64,000 nucleotides of DNA. Origin: Sphingomonas sp. Root720. GTDB lineage: Bacteria > Pseudomonadota > Alphaproteobacteria > Sphingomonadales > Sphingomonadaceae. Positions 49,654 through 58,640 of the stretch are shown piece after piece. The stretch's first letter is position 1. The number at the start of each line of letters is the position of its first letter. The stretch covers positions 574,106 through 638,105 of the forward strand of contig NZ_LMID01000013.1 of NCBI RefSeq assembly GCF_001428605.1, read 5' to 3'. The notes beneath the pieces are model-generated. The model was not told the DNA's origin, ran no database searches, and was given only the letters and a program-made list of their open reading frames with translations. The position numbers were made by a program, and so were the translations under genes.

Positions 49654-50469
49654 ATGGGTCAGGATCAGAATGGGGAAAAGCCGGTCGTCATCGTCACGGG
49701 CGGCGGCAGCGGGATCGGCGCGGCGGCGGCACGGCGGCTGGCGCGCGACTGGCGGGTGGCGATATGCGGCCGTCGCAAGGATCCGCTCGACAAGGTCGCG
49801 GCCGAATGCGGCGCGGTGCCCTTCGTTGCCGACGTCAGCGATCCGGAGGCCGCCCGCGCGCTGGTCGCCGATGTCGTCGCGCATTTCGGAAGGCTCGACG
49901 GCCTCGTCCTCAACGCGGGCATCCTCGTCAATGCGCTGCTCGGCGATATGAGCCTCGACGACTGGAACCAGCAGCTCGCGATCAACCTGACCGGCCCATT
50001 CGTGCTGACCCAGGCGGCCCTGCCCCATCTGCTCGAACGCAAGGGCGCCGTGGTGTCGATCACGTCGGTCGGCGGCATCCAGACCGGTCCTGGCCTCGCC
50101 GCCTATTCGGCATCGAAGGCGGGCCTCCAGCTGATGACCCAGGCGCTGTCCTACGAATATGCCCGCCATGGCCTGCGCGCCAATGTCGTGGCGCCCGGCT
50201 GGATCCGCACCGAGATGGGCGACGAGGAGATGGAGACGATGCAGATCGCCGACGATCTCGAAGGCGCCTATGCAAAGGTCAGCGAGTTCGTCCCCGCCCG
50301 CCGCGCCGGCACTTCGGACGAGGCGGCCGAAGCGATCGCCTGGCTGCTGTCGCCGGCAGCCTCCTTCGTCAACGGCGCGGTGCTGGCGGTCGACGGCGGC
50401 TCGCTTGTCGCCAATGTCGGCATGACTTTCTTCGACAAGATCATGGAAGGCGGCGGCTCGCCGCACTGA
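49654..50469 (+). CDS. Short-chain dehydrogenase/reductase
   Basis: 271 residues from ATG 49654 (AGGTGG upstream); the frame extends to 49525 without a better start. Classical SDR motifs: TGGGSGIG coenzyme loop, NAG in LVLNAGI, catalytic Ser in SITSVGG, YSASK with Tyr and Lys, and PGWIRTEMG. NAD(P)(H)-dependent alcohol/ketone conversion. Divergent from the TetR operon and sharing its palindrome, so it probably processes the aldehyde or keto product of the kinase/phospho-lyase pathway. Confidence 0.85.
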   Translation: MGQDQNGEKPVVIVTGGGSGIGAAAARRLARDWRVAICGRRKDPLDKVAAECGAVPFVADVSDPEAARALVADVVAHFGRLDGLVLNAGILVNALLGDMSLDDWNQQLAINLTGPFVLTQAALPHLLERKGAVVSITSVGGIQTGPGLAAYSASKAGLQLMTQALSYEYARHGLRANVVAPGWIRTEMGDEEMETMQIADDLEGAYAKVSEFVPARRAGTSDEAAEAIAWLLSPAASFVNGAVLAVDGGSLVANVGMTFFDKIMEGGGSPH

Positions 50470-50537
50470 CGGCGTCCGAAATTTCGGACGCGACCGCTTA
50501 TGCGAAGGCCCCGCCTGCGCTGGCGTAATTAAGACGG

Positions 50538-50570
50538 AACCCCCGGTCGCGTCCGACGCGGCCGGGGGTT
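50538..50570. terminator. Strong bidirectional terminator
   Basis: AACCCCCGG and CGCGT arms pair with ACGCG and CCGGGGGTT (15 bp including one G-U pair) around a 3-nt loop. Followed by TGCTTTG on the plus strand. Located between the convergent SDR and TonB receptor genes. Confidence 0.85.
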
Positions 50571-50582
50571 TGCTTTGGCCGT

Positions 50583-52814
50583 TTACAGCGTGCGGGTGAC
50601 GCTCGCCCCGAACCAGCGCGGCCGGGCATAAGCCTGCTGGGTGAAGCCGAACGGGCCCGACAGGTCGAGATTGTAGAGCCGGTACTTCTTGTCGGTCAGG
50701 TTGTTGACGAAGCCCGCGACCTCCCACTTGCCGCCGCTGAAGCCATAGGTGACGCGGGCGTTGCCGACGACGCGGCCCGGCTGGCGATCGACCGGCGCGT
50801 TGAAGGTCGAGAGATATTGGGCGCTGTCATATTTCCAGTCGGTCTGGAGCGCGAGCCGACCCTCGCCCGCATCGAGCTCGTAGCGGACCAGCCAGCCGAT
50901 GCTCCACTTGGGCGCCTGCGGCATGCGGGTGTTCGCGACCCGGCCGCCCGGCAGGATCACGCCCTTCACCTTGCTGTCGAGGTAGGTGGCGAAGGTCTGG
51001 AGATAGAGACCGTCGACCGGGCGGGTGTTGAACTCGGCCTCGAGCCCCTTGATGATCGCGTCCTTGTTGCGGATCGCGAGCGCCAGGTCGACCAGCTCGA
51101 ACGCCTGATAGTCCTTATAGTCGTAATAGAAGGCCGACAGGTTCAGATGGGTCGTGCGATCGAGCAGGGTCAGCTTCACGCCGCCCTCATAGTCGGTCAG
51201 CACTTCCTCCTTGAACGGGATCGTCGTCAGGTCGCCCGGATTGAACGCCGGAGTGCCGAAGCCGCCGCCCTTGATGCCGCGATTGACGCTGGCATAGATC
51301 AGCGTGTCCTCGTCGGGCTTGAAATTGACGCCGAGCTTGCCTGACCAGTCCTTGAAGCTCTGCCGCGCGAGCTTGCCGACGCTGGCCTTGTCGAAGGTGA
51401 AGTCGGTCACGCCATTTTCGGCATGGGTGAAGTCGTAGGTCTTGCGATCGGCCGAATAGCGCCCGCCGGCGATCAGACTGACCTGGTCGGTCAGATTATA
51501 TTCGAGCTGGCCGAAACCGGCGAAGGAGGTCGTCTCCAGCTTGCCGCCATAGATTTCGCTGAGGCCCAGGCTACCGGTCAGATCGGTATCGTAGCCGTTC
51601 TTGCTGACGATCTTGATCGCATAGCCGCCGACGACCCAGTTGAGCTTGTCGGTGCTGTTCGAGAGGCGCAGCTCCTGCGAATATTGGTCGAGGTTCTGGC
51701 GCGTCGAATAGGCGAAGACACTGGCGGGCGACATGTCCGCATCCTCGCCGTAGCGCTTCTTCAGATATTGATAGTCGGTGATCGAGGTCAGCGTGACGCC
51801 GCCGAGATCCTGCACGTAGCGCAGCGACGCGCTCCAGTAGCTGCGGCTGAAATTGTTCGGGCCGTTGAAGGCGACCTTGAACGGATCGCTGCCGGGCTGG
51901 ACATAGCCGAACATGTCGCAGCCGGCGCAGGTGCCGAACGGATTGTCGTTCGGACCGACATATTCGCCGAGGCCGTCGGCATTGGCGATCGCGCTGCGGT
52001 GCGCATAGAGGCCGCCGGTGCGCTCGTCGTCGTTGCGCAGGCCCTGCAGTTTCAGGGTGAACTCGCCGCCTTCGCCGACGTCGCCGGCCAGCTGGAAACG
52101 GCCGCCGTAGAAGCGGGAATTGCCAACGTCCTTGCCGGCGCTGTTGTCGATATAGCCGCGATGGTTATTCGTGGTGAACGACAGGCGTGCCCGCAGCGTG
52201 TCGCTGAGCGGGCCGCTGATCGCGCCTTCGGTGGCGATCTGGCCATAGCTGCCGCCGGTGACGGTCAGGAAGCCGGACAGGTCGCGGGTGGGCTTGGCCG
52301 ACACTACTTGGATCAGGCCGCCGGTGGCGTTGCGGCCGAACAACGTGCCCTGCGGGCCGCGCAGCATCTCGACGCGCTCGAGGTCGAACAACTGCCCGCT
52401 GATCGCGCCGAGTGCGCTGATGTAGACCTCGTCATTATAGAAGGCGATCGGCGCCTCCTGCGAATCGGCGAAGTCGTTCTGCGACACGCCGCGGATGTTG
52501 AAGATGGTCAGGGTCGGGCTGTAGGCGAGCACCTGGACGCTCGGCAGCTTGGTCGCCAACGCGGAGATGTCCTGCCGGCCGAGATCGGCGAGGCCCTGCT
52601 TGCCGAGGGCGCTGATCGCGACGCCGACCTTCTGGATGTTCTGCTCGCGCTTCTGCGCGGTGACGACGATGTCGCCATAGGACGGCGCCTCGGCCCCGGT
52701 CACCGCGCCGCTGTCCTGTGCCATCGCCGCGCCGTGCGCGCCGACCAGCATCGTCGCGGCGGCAAGGGCTTTCATGCTCGCATGCGACAGATTGCGAAGC
52801 TGCGGTTGCACCAT
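50583..52814 (-). CDS. TonB-dependent outer-membrane receptor
   Basis: 743 residues from ATG 52814, with GGGAGA 6 nt upstream; an in-frame extension to 52988 was rejected. Signal peptide ends near HGAAMAQ. TonB-box-like DIVVTAQKR, plug with FNIRGVSQND and MLRGPQGTLFGRNATGG, then a barrel. It ends SVTRTL with Leu instead of the usual terminal Phe. Its position downstream of the HDAC-like gene on the same strand (216-nt gap) suggests a related uptake role; the ligand is unknown. Confidence 0.88.
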   Translation of the reverse strand: MVQPQLRNLSHASMKALAAATMLVGAHGAAMAQDSGAVTGAEAPSYGDIVVTAQKREQNIQKVGVAISALGKQGLADLGRQDISALATKLPSVQVLAYSPTLTIFNIRGVSQNDFADSQEAPIAFYNDEVYISALGAISGQLFDLERVEMLRGPQGTLFGRNATGGLIQVVSAKPTRDLSGFLTVTGGSYGQIATEGAISGPLSDTLRARLSFTTNNHRGYIDNSAGKDVGNSRFYGGRFQLAGDVGEGGEFTLKLQGLRNDDERTGGLYAHRSAIANADGLGEYVGPNDNPFGTCAGCDMFGYVQPGSDPFKVAFNGPNNFSRSYWSASLRYVQDLGGVTLTSITDYQYLKKRYGEDADMSPASVFAYSTRQNLDQYSQELRLSNSTDKLNWVVGGYAIKIVSKNGYDTDLTGSLGLSEIYGGKLETTSFAGFGQLEYNLTDQVSLIAGGRYSADRKTYDFTHAENGVTDFTFDKASVGKLARQSFKDWSGKLGVNFKPDEDTLIYASVNRGIKGGGFGTPAFNPGDLTTIPFKEEVLTDYEGGVKLTLLDRTTHLNLSAFYYDYKDYQAFELVDLALAIRNKDAIIKGLEAEFNTRPVDGLYLQTFATYLDSKVKGVILPGGRVANTRMPQAPKWSIGWLVRYELDAGEGRLALQTDWKYDSAQYLSTFNAPVDRQPGRVVGNARVTYGFSGGKWEVAGFVNNLTDKKYRLYNLDLSGPFGFTQQAYARPRWFGASVTRTL

Positions 52815-53030
52815 CCATTTTCTCCCAGACTTATGTCGAACTATGTCTGGTCTTGTTTGCAGTGGCGCTGGACAAGTCAATTGAATGTTCAACAAAAACC
52901 GCAGTTCGTATCGGCCTGCGACCTTTCGGCCACACCCATTAATGTCTATACATTTTCCGCGCTTAACTCGATTATCTTTGAGTTCCAAGAGCTTGATACC
53001 GGGAAGAGGGCGCGAGCCTTCAGCCCCGCA

Positions 53031-54152
53031 TCAGGCGCCCCGCCGCGACGCCGACCAGTCCCCGACTATCTCGTCGATCACCTGCCGATGGAAGGCGAGC
53101 GACTTCGCTCCAGGCTGTTGGGGTACGAAGATATCGAGCGTTGGATCGACCACGTCGGTGCGGTGGCCGGCGAGCGTCTCGAGGATCGCGAGGCCGAGGA
53201 ACGGCACCACCGCTTCCGAATAGCCCCCCTCGTGCACGACGACGATCTTGCCGCCGCACAGACGGTCGGCGAGCGCCATCAGTTCGCCGGTCATCGCCCG
53301 GAAGGTCTCGCTGTGCGCCAGCATCCGGGCGAGCGGATCGGCCGCCCCGGCGTCGAGCCCGCTCGCGACGATGATCAGGTCGGGGCCGAACGCCTCGATT
53401 GCCGGAACGACCAGCGAGCTGAGCGCATAGCGATAGGCATCGTCTCCGCCGCCCGGCGGCAGCGGAATGTTGAGATTGTGCCCCGCCCCCTTGCCCTCGC
53501 CGCGATCATCTTCGCCGCCATAGCCCGGCGGGAAGCAATTTTCCTGGTGGAGCGAGATGGTGAGGGTGTCGTCGCGGTCGTAATAGACCGCCTGGGTGCC
53601 GTTGCCGTGGTGCACGTCCCAGTCGACCACCGCGACGCGCAGCGCGCCGTGCCTGGCGCGCGCCGCCTCGATCGCGATCGGGATGTTGCACAGCAGGCAG
53701 AAGCCCATCGATCCGCCGGGCAGGCAATGATGGCCCGCCGGGCGGCAAAGCGCATAGGCGTTGGCGTGCCTGCCCGACACGACGTCGTCGACCGCCGCCT
53801 TGGCGAGGCCCGCCGACAGCGCCGCGATCTCATAGCCGCCCCGGCTGAATGGCGCGAAGCCGCCGAGGTCTCCGCCGCCGGCATCGCTGGTCGCCTTGAA
53901 GCGATCGATATAGTCGACCGTATGGACCCGCAGCATGTCCTCGCGCGTGACCGGCTCGGCGCTCGCGACCGCGAGATGGTCGATCAGGCCGCTCGCCTGG
54001 ACCAGCGAGAGCAGCCGGCGCTTGGAATCGGGCGTGTCCGCGCCGGCGGCGCCCGACGGGGGCTGCACCCAGCCGCCCACGGGCAGGAACAGCGCCTGCA
54101 TCCCGACCGAGTGCCAGAAGGTACGTTCGTCGGTGTAGAAACCGGTGGTCAT
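53031..54152 (-). CDS. Class II histone-deacetylase-like amidohydrolase
   Basis: 373 residues. Arginase/deacetylase fold with all catalytic elements: RPAGHHC (tandem His), VAVVDWDVHHGNGTQ (metal Asp and His), ASGLDAGAADPLA (metal Asp) and the catalytic-Tyr EGGYSEAV. Bacterial members deacetylate acetylpolyamines, acetyl-lysine or other N-acyl amines. Located 55 nt downstream of a TonB receptor gene and upstream of another, so an N-acetylated amine or acyl-lysine nutrient is plausible. No signal peptide, hence cytoplasmic. A role on chromosomal proteins is unlikely. Confidence 0.85.
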   Translation of the reverse strand: MTTGFYTDERTFWHSVGMQALFLPVGGWVQPPSGAAGADTPDSKRRLLSLVQASGLIDHLAVASAEPVTREDMLRVHTVDYIDRFKATSDAGGGDLGGFAPFSRGGYEIAALSAGLAKAAVDDVVSGRHANAYALCRPAGHHCLPGGSMGFCLLCNIPIAIEAARARHGALRVAVVDWDVHHGNGTQAVYYDRDDTLTISLHQENCFPPGYGGEDDRGEGKGAGHNLNIPLPPGGGDDAYRYALSSLVVPAIEAFGPDLIIVASGLDAGAADPLARMLAHSETFRAMTGELMALADRLCGGKIVVVHEGGYSEAVVPFLGLAILETLAGHRTDVVDPTLDIFVPQQPGAKSLAFHRQVIDEIVGDWSASRRGA

Positions 54153-54207
54153 GTGATTACCGCCATGTCTGGGCCGGACCGCGATCGCGCCGTCCGGCCC
54201 CGTGGTG

Positions 54208-56454
54208 TCAGAACTTGATCGAGGCCGAGAGGCCGTAGGAAACCGGCTCGCCGTAGATTTCGATGCGGAAGAAGCTGATGTTGTTGATGTAGGTCAGATA
54301 CTCCTTGTCGAAGATGTTCTTGCCCCAGGCCGCGATCTCCCAGCCGCCCGACTTGCTGGCGATCGCGAGGCGCGCATTCTGCACCCAATAGGCGGGAGCC
54401 TTGTCGAAGACCTGGTTGGTCGCCTCAAGGTAGCGCTTGGCGGTATATTTGAAGTCGGTGCTGCCGATCAGGTCGAGATCGTCGTTGAGCGGAAGGCTCT
54501 TCTGGATCATGCCCTGCGCCGTCCATTTCGGCGTGTTGACCGGACGCTTGCCGTCGAGCGGCACCGGACCCGCATAGGTGGTGATGACCGCGGTGGTGTT
54601 GCGGAACTTGGCGTCGAGATAGCTGCCGCCCACGCGCACCATCCAGCTCGGATCGGGCCGCCAGCTCAGGTCCGCCTCGGCCCCGTAGGTGCGCGAGCCC
54701 CCGATGTTGCGGGTGATCGGCACCAGCGGCGACAGCGGATCGTCGACGTTGGTCTGGATGTCCTTATAGTCGTAGAAGAAGGCCGCGAGATTCAGGTCGA
54801 GCGTGCGATCGAGCAGCCGCGACTTCGAACCGATCTCATAGGCGGTCAGCCGTTCCGGGCTGAAGGTCGTGATCACCCCGCCGAACGGCACGCTGTAGCC
54901 GCCGCTGCGGAAGCCGCGCGAGATCGAGGCATAGAATAGCTGATCGCGCGACGCCTTCCAGTTGAGGCCGCCGCGGAAGGAGGTGGTGCCATCGGTGCGG
55001 CTCGCCACCAGCGCATCGACCGGGATCGCGGGGGTGACGAGGTGACGGCGCCCCGAAGGATCGTCGGCGCCCAGATAGGCCGCGCCATCGATCTTGGTGC
55101 GATCGTTGGTGTAGCGCAGCCCCAGGATCACCGAGAGCTGGTCGGTCAGAGCATATTCGTTGTTGGTGAAGACCGCGAGCGAACGGACCTTCTGCTTGAA
55201 GTCGGCGGCAAGACGCGGCGCGAAGGGCGGCAGGCCGGGCAGCGGGTTCTCGATCGTGTTGGCGCTGTTCGCCTCGTCGATCGAGTCATGCTCGAAGAAG
55301 CCGCCGATCAGGACGTTGAGCCGGTCGAACTTCGCCGTGGCGCGCAGTTCCTGCGAGAACTGCTTGATGCGGCTGTAGAGCAGCTGGTTGACCGCGATAT
55401 AGGGGGTGTTGTCGCCGTCGTCGACCTGATCGCGGACGAACTGGTCATAGGCGGTGATCGAGGTCAGCTGGAAGGCGCCCGCTTCCTGCTCGAGGCGCAG
55501 ATAGCCGCCGAACGCGGAATTGTCGGCTTTCCACGGCGCATCGGCGTTCACGTCGCGGATGCTCTGGGTTTCGCGCAGGCCGCGCGGATCGCCATTGGGA
55601 ACGAACGGACCGAACTTCAGGCAGGCGTCGCGATCCTTCTGGATCGCACCGGTAAACACGGCGGCGCAGTAGCTGCCGTCAGCGTTGAACAGGCCCGGAC
55701 TCTTGTAAGGCGTCAGCTGGCTCTTGTCCTGGAAGCCGTAGACCATCAGCCGCGCGGTAGTGGTCTCGCCCTTCCACTTGAACTGCAGCCGGCCGGCGAT
55801 CTGGTTCGGCTTGCCATGGTCCTTGCCGGTCAGCAGGTTCTTGTAGGGGCCGCCCCAGCCCTGCGAGACATAATAGGACGCGCGGGCGGCGACAGTGTCG
55901 CTGAGCTGCTGGTTGAGGAACCCGTCGCTGCGCACCCGGCCATAATTGTCGATCTGGGCGTTGAAGCCGCCGCTCGAATCGAACTGCGGTTCCTGGGTGT
56001 AATAGTTGACCGAGCCGCCCGTGGTGTTGCGGCCGAACAGCGTCCCCTGCGGCCCCTTCAGCGCCTCGACGCGCTGGATGTCGTAGAACGGCATCGACAG
56101 CATGTAGGGCTTCGACTTGTAGACTTCGTCGATGTGGACCGCGACGGGCGAATCGAAGTTCGACGCGAACTCGTTCAGGCCGATGCCGCGCACGGTGAAG
56201 GCAGGCAGGTTCGAGCTGGTCGTCGCGACGACGTTCGAGATCTGGTTGGCCAACTGGTTTACGTCGGTCATCTGGTTGCGGCGCAGCTCGTCGCCGCCGA
56301 TCGCGGTCAGCGCGATGCCGACGTCCTGCACCGATTGCACGCGCTTCTGCGCGGTGACGACGATCTCGCCGTCGAGCGGTTCGGACTGGGCCGCCGCTAC
56401 CGAAGCCCAGGTAGCCACGCCGGTGCAAAGTACGGCCAGGTAAAGCTTTTTCAT
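54208..56454 (-). CDS. TonB-dependent outer-membrane receptor
   Basis: 748 residues from ATG 56454, with AAGGGG 6 nt upstream. Signal peptide MKKLYLAVLCTGVATWASVAAAQ. TonB-box-like EIVVTAQKR, plug with FTVRGIGLNEF and ALKGPQGTLFGRNTTGGSVN, and a barrel ending SASIKF with terminal Phe. Divergent from the AraC regulator across 282 bp that hold a 15-bp direct repeat. Probably co-transcribed with the HDAC-like gene 55 nt downstream. Confidence 0.9.
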   Translation of the reverse strand: MKKLYLAVLCTGVATWASVAAAQSEPLDGEIVVTAQKRVQSVQDVGIALTAIGGDELRRNQMTDVNQLANQISNVVATTSSNLPAFTVRGIGLNEFASNFDSPVAVHIDEVYKSKPYMLSMPFYDIQRVEALKGPQGTLFGRNTTGGSVNYYTQEPQFDSSGGFNAQIDNYGRVRSDGFLNQQLSDTVAARASYYVSQGWGGPYKNLLTGKDHGKPNQIAGRLQFKWKGETTTARLMVYGFQDKSQLTPYKSPGLFNADGSYCAAVFTGAIQKDRDACLKFGPFVPNGDPRGLRETQSIRDVNADAPWKADNSAFGGYLRLEQEAGAFQLTSITAYDQFVRDQVDDGDNTPYIAVNQLLYSRIKQFSQELRATAKFDRLNVLIGGFFEHDSIDEANSANTIENPLPGLPPFAPRLAADFKQKVRSLAVFTNNEYALTDQLSVILGLRYTNDRTKIDGAAYLGADDPSGRRHLVTPAIPVDALVASRTDGTTSFRGGLNWKASRDQLFYASISRGFRSGGYSVPFGGVITTFSPERLTAYEIGSKSRLLDRTLDLNLAAFFYDYKDIQTNVDDPLSPLVPITRNIGGSRTYGAEADLSWRPDPSWMVRVGGSYLDAKFRNTTAVITTYAGPVPLDGKRPVNTPKWTAQGMIQKSLPLNDDLDLIGSTDFKYTAKRYLEATNQVFDKAPAYWVQNARLAIASKSGGWEIAAWGKNIFDKEYLTYINNISFFRIEIYGEPVSYGLSASIKF

Positions 56455-56590
56455 CGAATGCCCCTTTTGTTGTTCGCAACGAGGCGCCGGCCTGCCGGCG
56501 CGCTCCTCCGGATCGCAAGGTCCCCATGCTCTGCGGCCGAGGTCCCAAAGATGATCGCGGATTTGTACCATTCGGGACCGAAGCGCGTCC

Positions 56591-56626
56591 CGCCTGCGCG
56601 TGCCATTTGATCGCCTGCGCGTGCCA
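56591..56626. promoter_or_regulatory. 15-bp direct repeat at 21-bp spacing, putative AraC operator
   Basis: CGCCTGCGCGTGCCA occurs at 56591-56605 and again, without mismatch, at 56612-56626. The period of 21 bp equals two helical turns, as expected for an AraC-family direct-repeat site. It lies 110-145 nt upstream of the araC-type gene and about 137-172 nt upstream of the divergent TonB receptor. Confidence 0.6.
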
Positions 56627-56736
56627 CCCGGCGCGACCGAAGGACTAGGCCGCAAAGTTACTTGAAACTTCCACGAATCTCTCCATCATGGCCGCACAAC
56701 GCTGGTGCCTTTGCCCGTCATGGAAAGGGAGCGAGC

Positions 56737-57660
56737 ATGGTGTCATTGCAAACCCCGTCGGATGCGAGCCAGTTCGCCAGCTCGCTGCGCGCGGCCTATG
56801 GTGCCTATGATACCGAACCGACATCGTCCGCCGCCCGCTCGGCGGGGACGCTGACCCCGGTCGCGCGGGGGCCGTTCGACGGTTTCCTGATCCACGCCAA
56901 TGCCGTTCGCAGCAGGCGCCCCGCCCTGCGCGACCGATGGGAGGAGTGCGCCTTCATCCTGATGCCGCTCGAGGGCGACATCCACGTCGACCATTATGAC
57001 CGGCAGAATGTGCTGACGGCCGGCGACATGGTGCTGATGGATTCGCGCGCGCCGTCCACGATCGACGCGTTCGGCCGGAACCGATCGGTCGTCCTCGCCA
57101 TGCCGCGCTCGACCGTCTCGCAGCTGCGCCCCAACAGCGACCGGCTGTTCGGCCACAGGCTTCAGGGCCGCAGGGGCATCGGCAACATGCTGTCGGCCAT
57201 GCTCGCCAGCATCGTCGATGCCGACGCAGACGACGAGATGGACGCATGCGATTCCATGCTGACCCTGTCGGTGACGATGTCGTTGCTCGACCGGCTGATC
57301 GAGAACCGGCCGGACGCCGACACGCACCGCCGGTCGCGCGCCGAGGCCGAGATCCGCAAGATGCGGTCCTGGGTGGTCGACCATGCCGCCGATCCGGACA
57401 TGAGCATCGAGACGCTGGCCCACCGCTTCGGCCTGTCGCGTCGCAGCCTTTACCGGCTGTTCGGCGAGGTCGGCACGACGCCGCGCCAATGGCTCGCCGA
57501 CGTCCGGCTGGACGAGGCGCGCGCATGGCTGGTCGGCGGCGATCCCCGCTTTCGCTCGGTCGGGCAGGTCGCCTTCGCCGCCGGCTTCAACGACAGCAGC
57601 CACTTCACCCGTTTGTTCAAGCGCCGCTTCGGCGTGCTGCCGGGTTCGCTGGCGCGGTAA
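56737..57660 (+). CDS. AraC-family transcriptional regulator
   Basis: 307 residues from ATG 56737, with AAGGGAG 6 nt upstream; the TTG at 56662 is an upstream in-frame possibility. C-terminal double HTH: SIETLAHRFGLSRRSLYRLFGEVGT and VGQVAFAAGFNDSSHFTRLFKRRFG. The N-terminal cupin-like sensor domain resembles FeaR-type AraC-binding-like proteins, in which amines or aromatics are effectors. Divergent from the TonB receptor/HDAC-like operon, which is its probable target. Confidence 0.85.
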   Translation: MVSLQTPSDASQFASSLRAAYGAYDTEPTSSAARSAGTLTPVARGPFDGFLIHANAVRSRRPALRDRWEECAFILMPLEGDIHVDHYDRQNVLTAGDMVLMDSRAPSTIDAFGRNRSVVLAMPRSTVSQLRPNSDRLFGHRLQGRRGIGNMLSAMLASIVDADADDEMDACDSMLTLSVTMSLLDRLIENRPDADTHRRSRAEAEIRKMRSWVVDHAADPDMSIETLAHRFGLSRRSLYRLFGEVGTTPRQWLADVRLDEARAWLVGGDPRFRSVGQVAFAAGFNDSSHFTRLFKRRFGVLPGSLAR

Positions 57661-57708
57661 TTTCTTCGCGAGCCCTGCGCTGAGGCGCGCCGCCGAGGCC
57701 TCTGCCTT

Positions 57709-58131
57709 TCATTTCAACGGGATAAGACCGGCCTCGGTCGGCGCAAAACCGCATGCGTCGAAATAGAATGATCTGAGCCGTGGTTCGAAATCGACATGCA
57801 GCCATTCGCAGCCTGTCCGCTTCGCGCGATCGACCGCTTCCGCGACGAGAGCCTTGGCCAAGCCTTGCCGCTGAAAGGCCGGCAAGACCATCGTGTCGAG
57901 AATGAAGGCGTGCAATCCGCCGTCCCACGCGACATTGACGAACCCGATCAAGGCTCCCGCTCGACGAAGGCAGACCCAGCCGAGGCTGAATTGGTTGACC
58001 TGAGACCACCAGTCGTCATCGAACAGCCGATGATCGAAGCACGTCGCATGGAGCGCGTTGACCTCGGCATTCTCGAAGGCCCCTCGCCATGTCGGGGCAG
58101 AGTCTAACGCAGCAGAGGGATCGCGCGTCAT
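57709..58131 (-). CDS. GNAT-family N-acetyltransferase
   Basis: 140 residues. GNAT core: the strand GFVNVAWDGGLHAFILDTMVLPAFQRQGLAKALVAEAV (with the CoA-binding QRQGLAK motif), then WLHVDFEPRLRSFYFDACGF. Substrate unknown. Convergent with the AraC gene with a 48-nt gap. Possibly a housekeeping acetyltransferase unrelated to the neighbouring pathway. Confidence 0.8.
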   Translation of the reverse strand: MTRDPSAALDSAPTWRGAFENAEVNALHATCFDHRLFDDDWWSQVNQFSLGWVCLRRAGALIGFVNVAWDGGLHAFILDTMVLPAFQRQGLAKALVAEAVDRAKRTGCEWLHVDFEPRLRSFYFDACGFAPTEAGLIPLK

Positions 58132-58180
58132 TCTCCGTTTAGATCGGGTGCATCAGCTTGCGTCAACGCCGCCTCGGCTC

Positions 58181-58501
58181 CTAATTGCCGTCTGCATCGA
58201 CTTCGAACACCATCGGCTTGCCGCGCGATTCCGGTTCCCAGCCCGCCTGCAACGCCGCGCGAATACCGCGAGACACGATCGCGTCGCTGACCTGCAGCCG
58301 TCCGCGCTGCAGTCCCTTTAACAGGCGTTTCGGCGGCGGGAATTCGATCACCGCGCCGCGTTGCGTATCCTTCTGCTGGAGCGCGATGGTCATGCCGCGC
58401 CAGCCGTCGAAGTCCGACCATTGCGGTTCCCGTCGGAGCTCCCACTCATATTCTAGCCCGTCGACGACGACGCTACCGGAAAGTCGTGAACTGTTCTGCA
58501 T
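58181..58501 (-). CDS. Conserved hypothetical protein
   Basis: 106 residues with no recognised domain. Strand-rich N-terminus (SVVVDGLEYEWELRREPQW) and a basic middle (PPPKRLLKGLQRGRLQVSD) give a compact alpha/beta appearance; no signal or transmembrane segment. ATG 58501 is the only good start. It lies between GNAT and oxoprolinase genes on the same strand, with 49 nt to the GNAT start. Confidence 0.55.
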   Translation of the reverse strand: MQNSSRLSGSVVVDGLEYEWELRREPQWSDFDGWRGMTIALQQKDTQRGAVIEFPPPKRLLKGLQRGRLQVSDAIVSRGIRAALQAGWEPESRGKPMVFEVDADGN

Positions 58502-58640
58502 GCGGTGCGCCTAGCATGTTTCTCCACGTAAGCGACCCGATCGCGGCTCTGCGGTCGAGAAATCTCCCGTCTTCCCGCACCCCTCCCGGCGAAGTCGAGG
58601 GAGGTCGGCGCGAAATGCAAGCCGACATCTCCGCCGGAAC

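Noticed and set aside
58582-58604. 6-bp hairpin CCTCCC/GGGAGG after the oxoprolinase gene
   Set aside because: Too short and without a T tract to support a terminator call.
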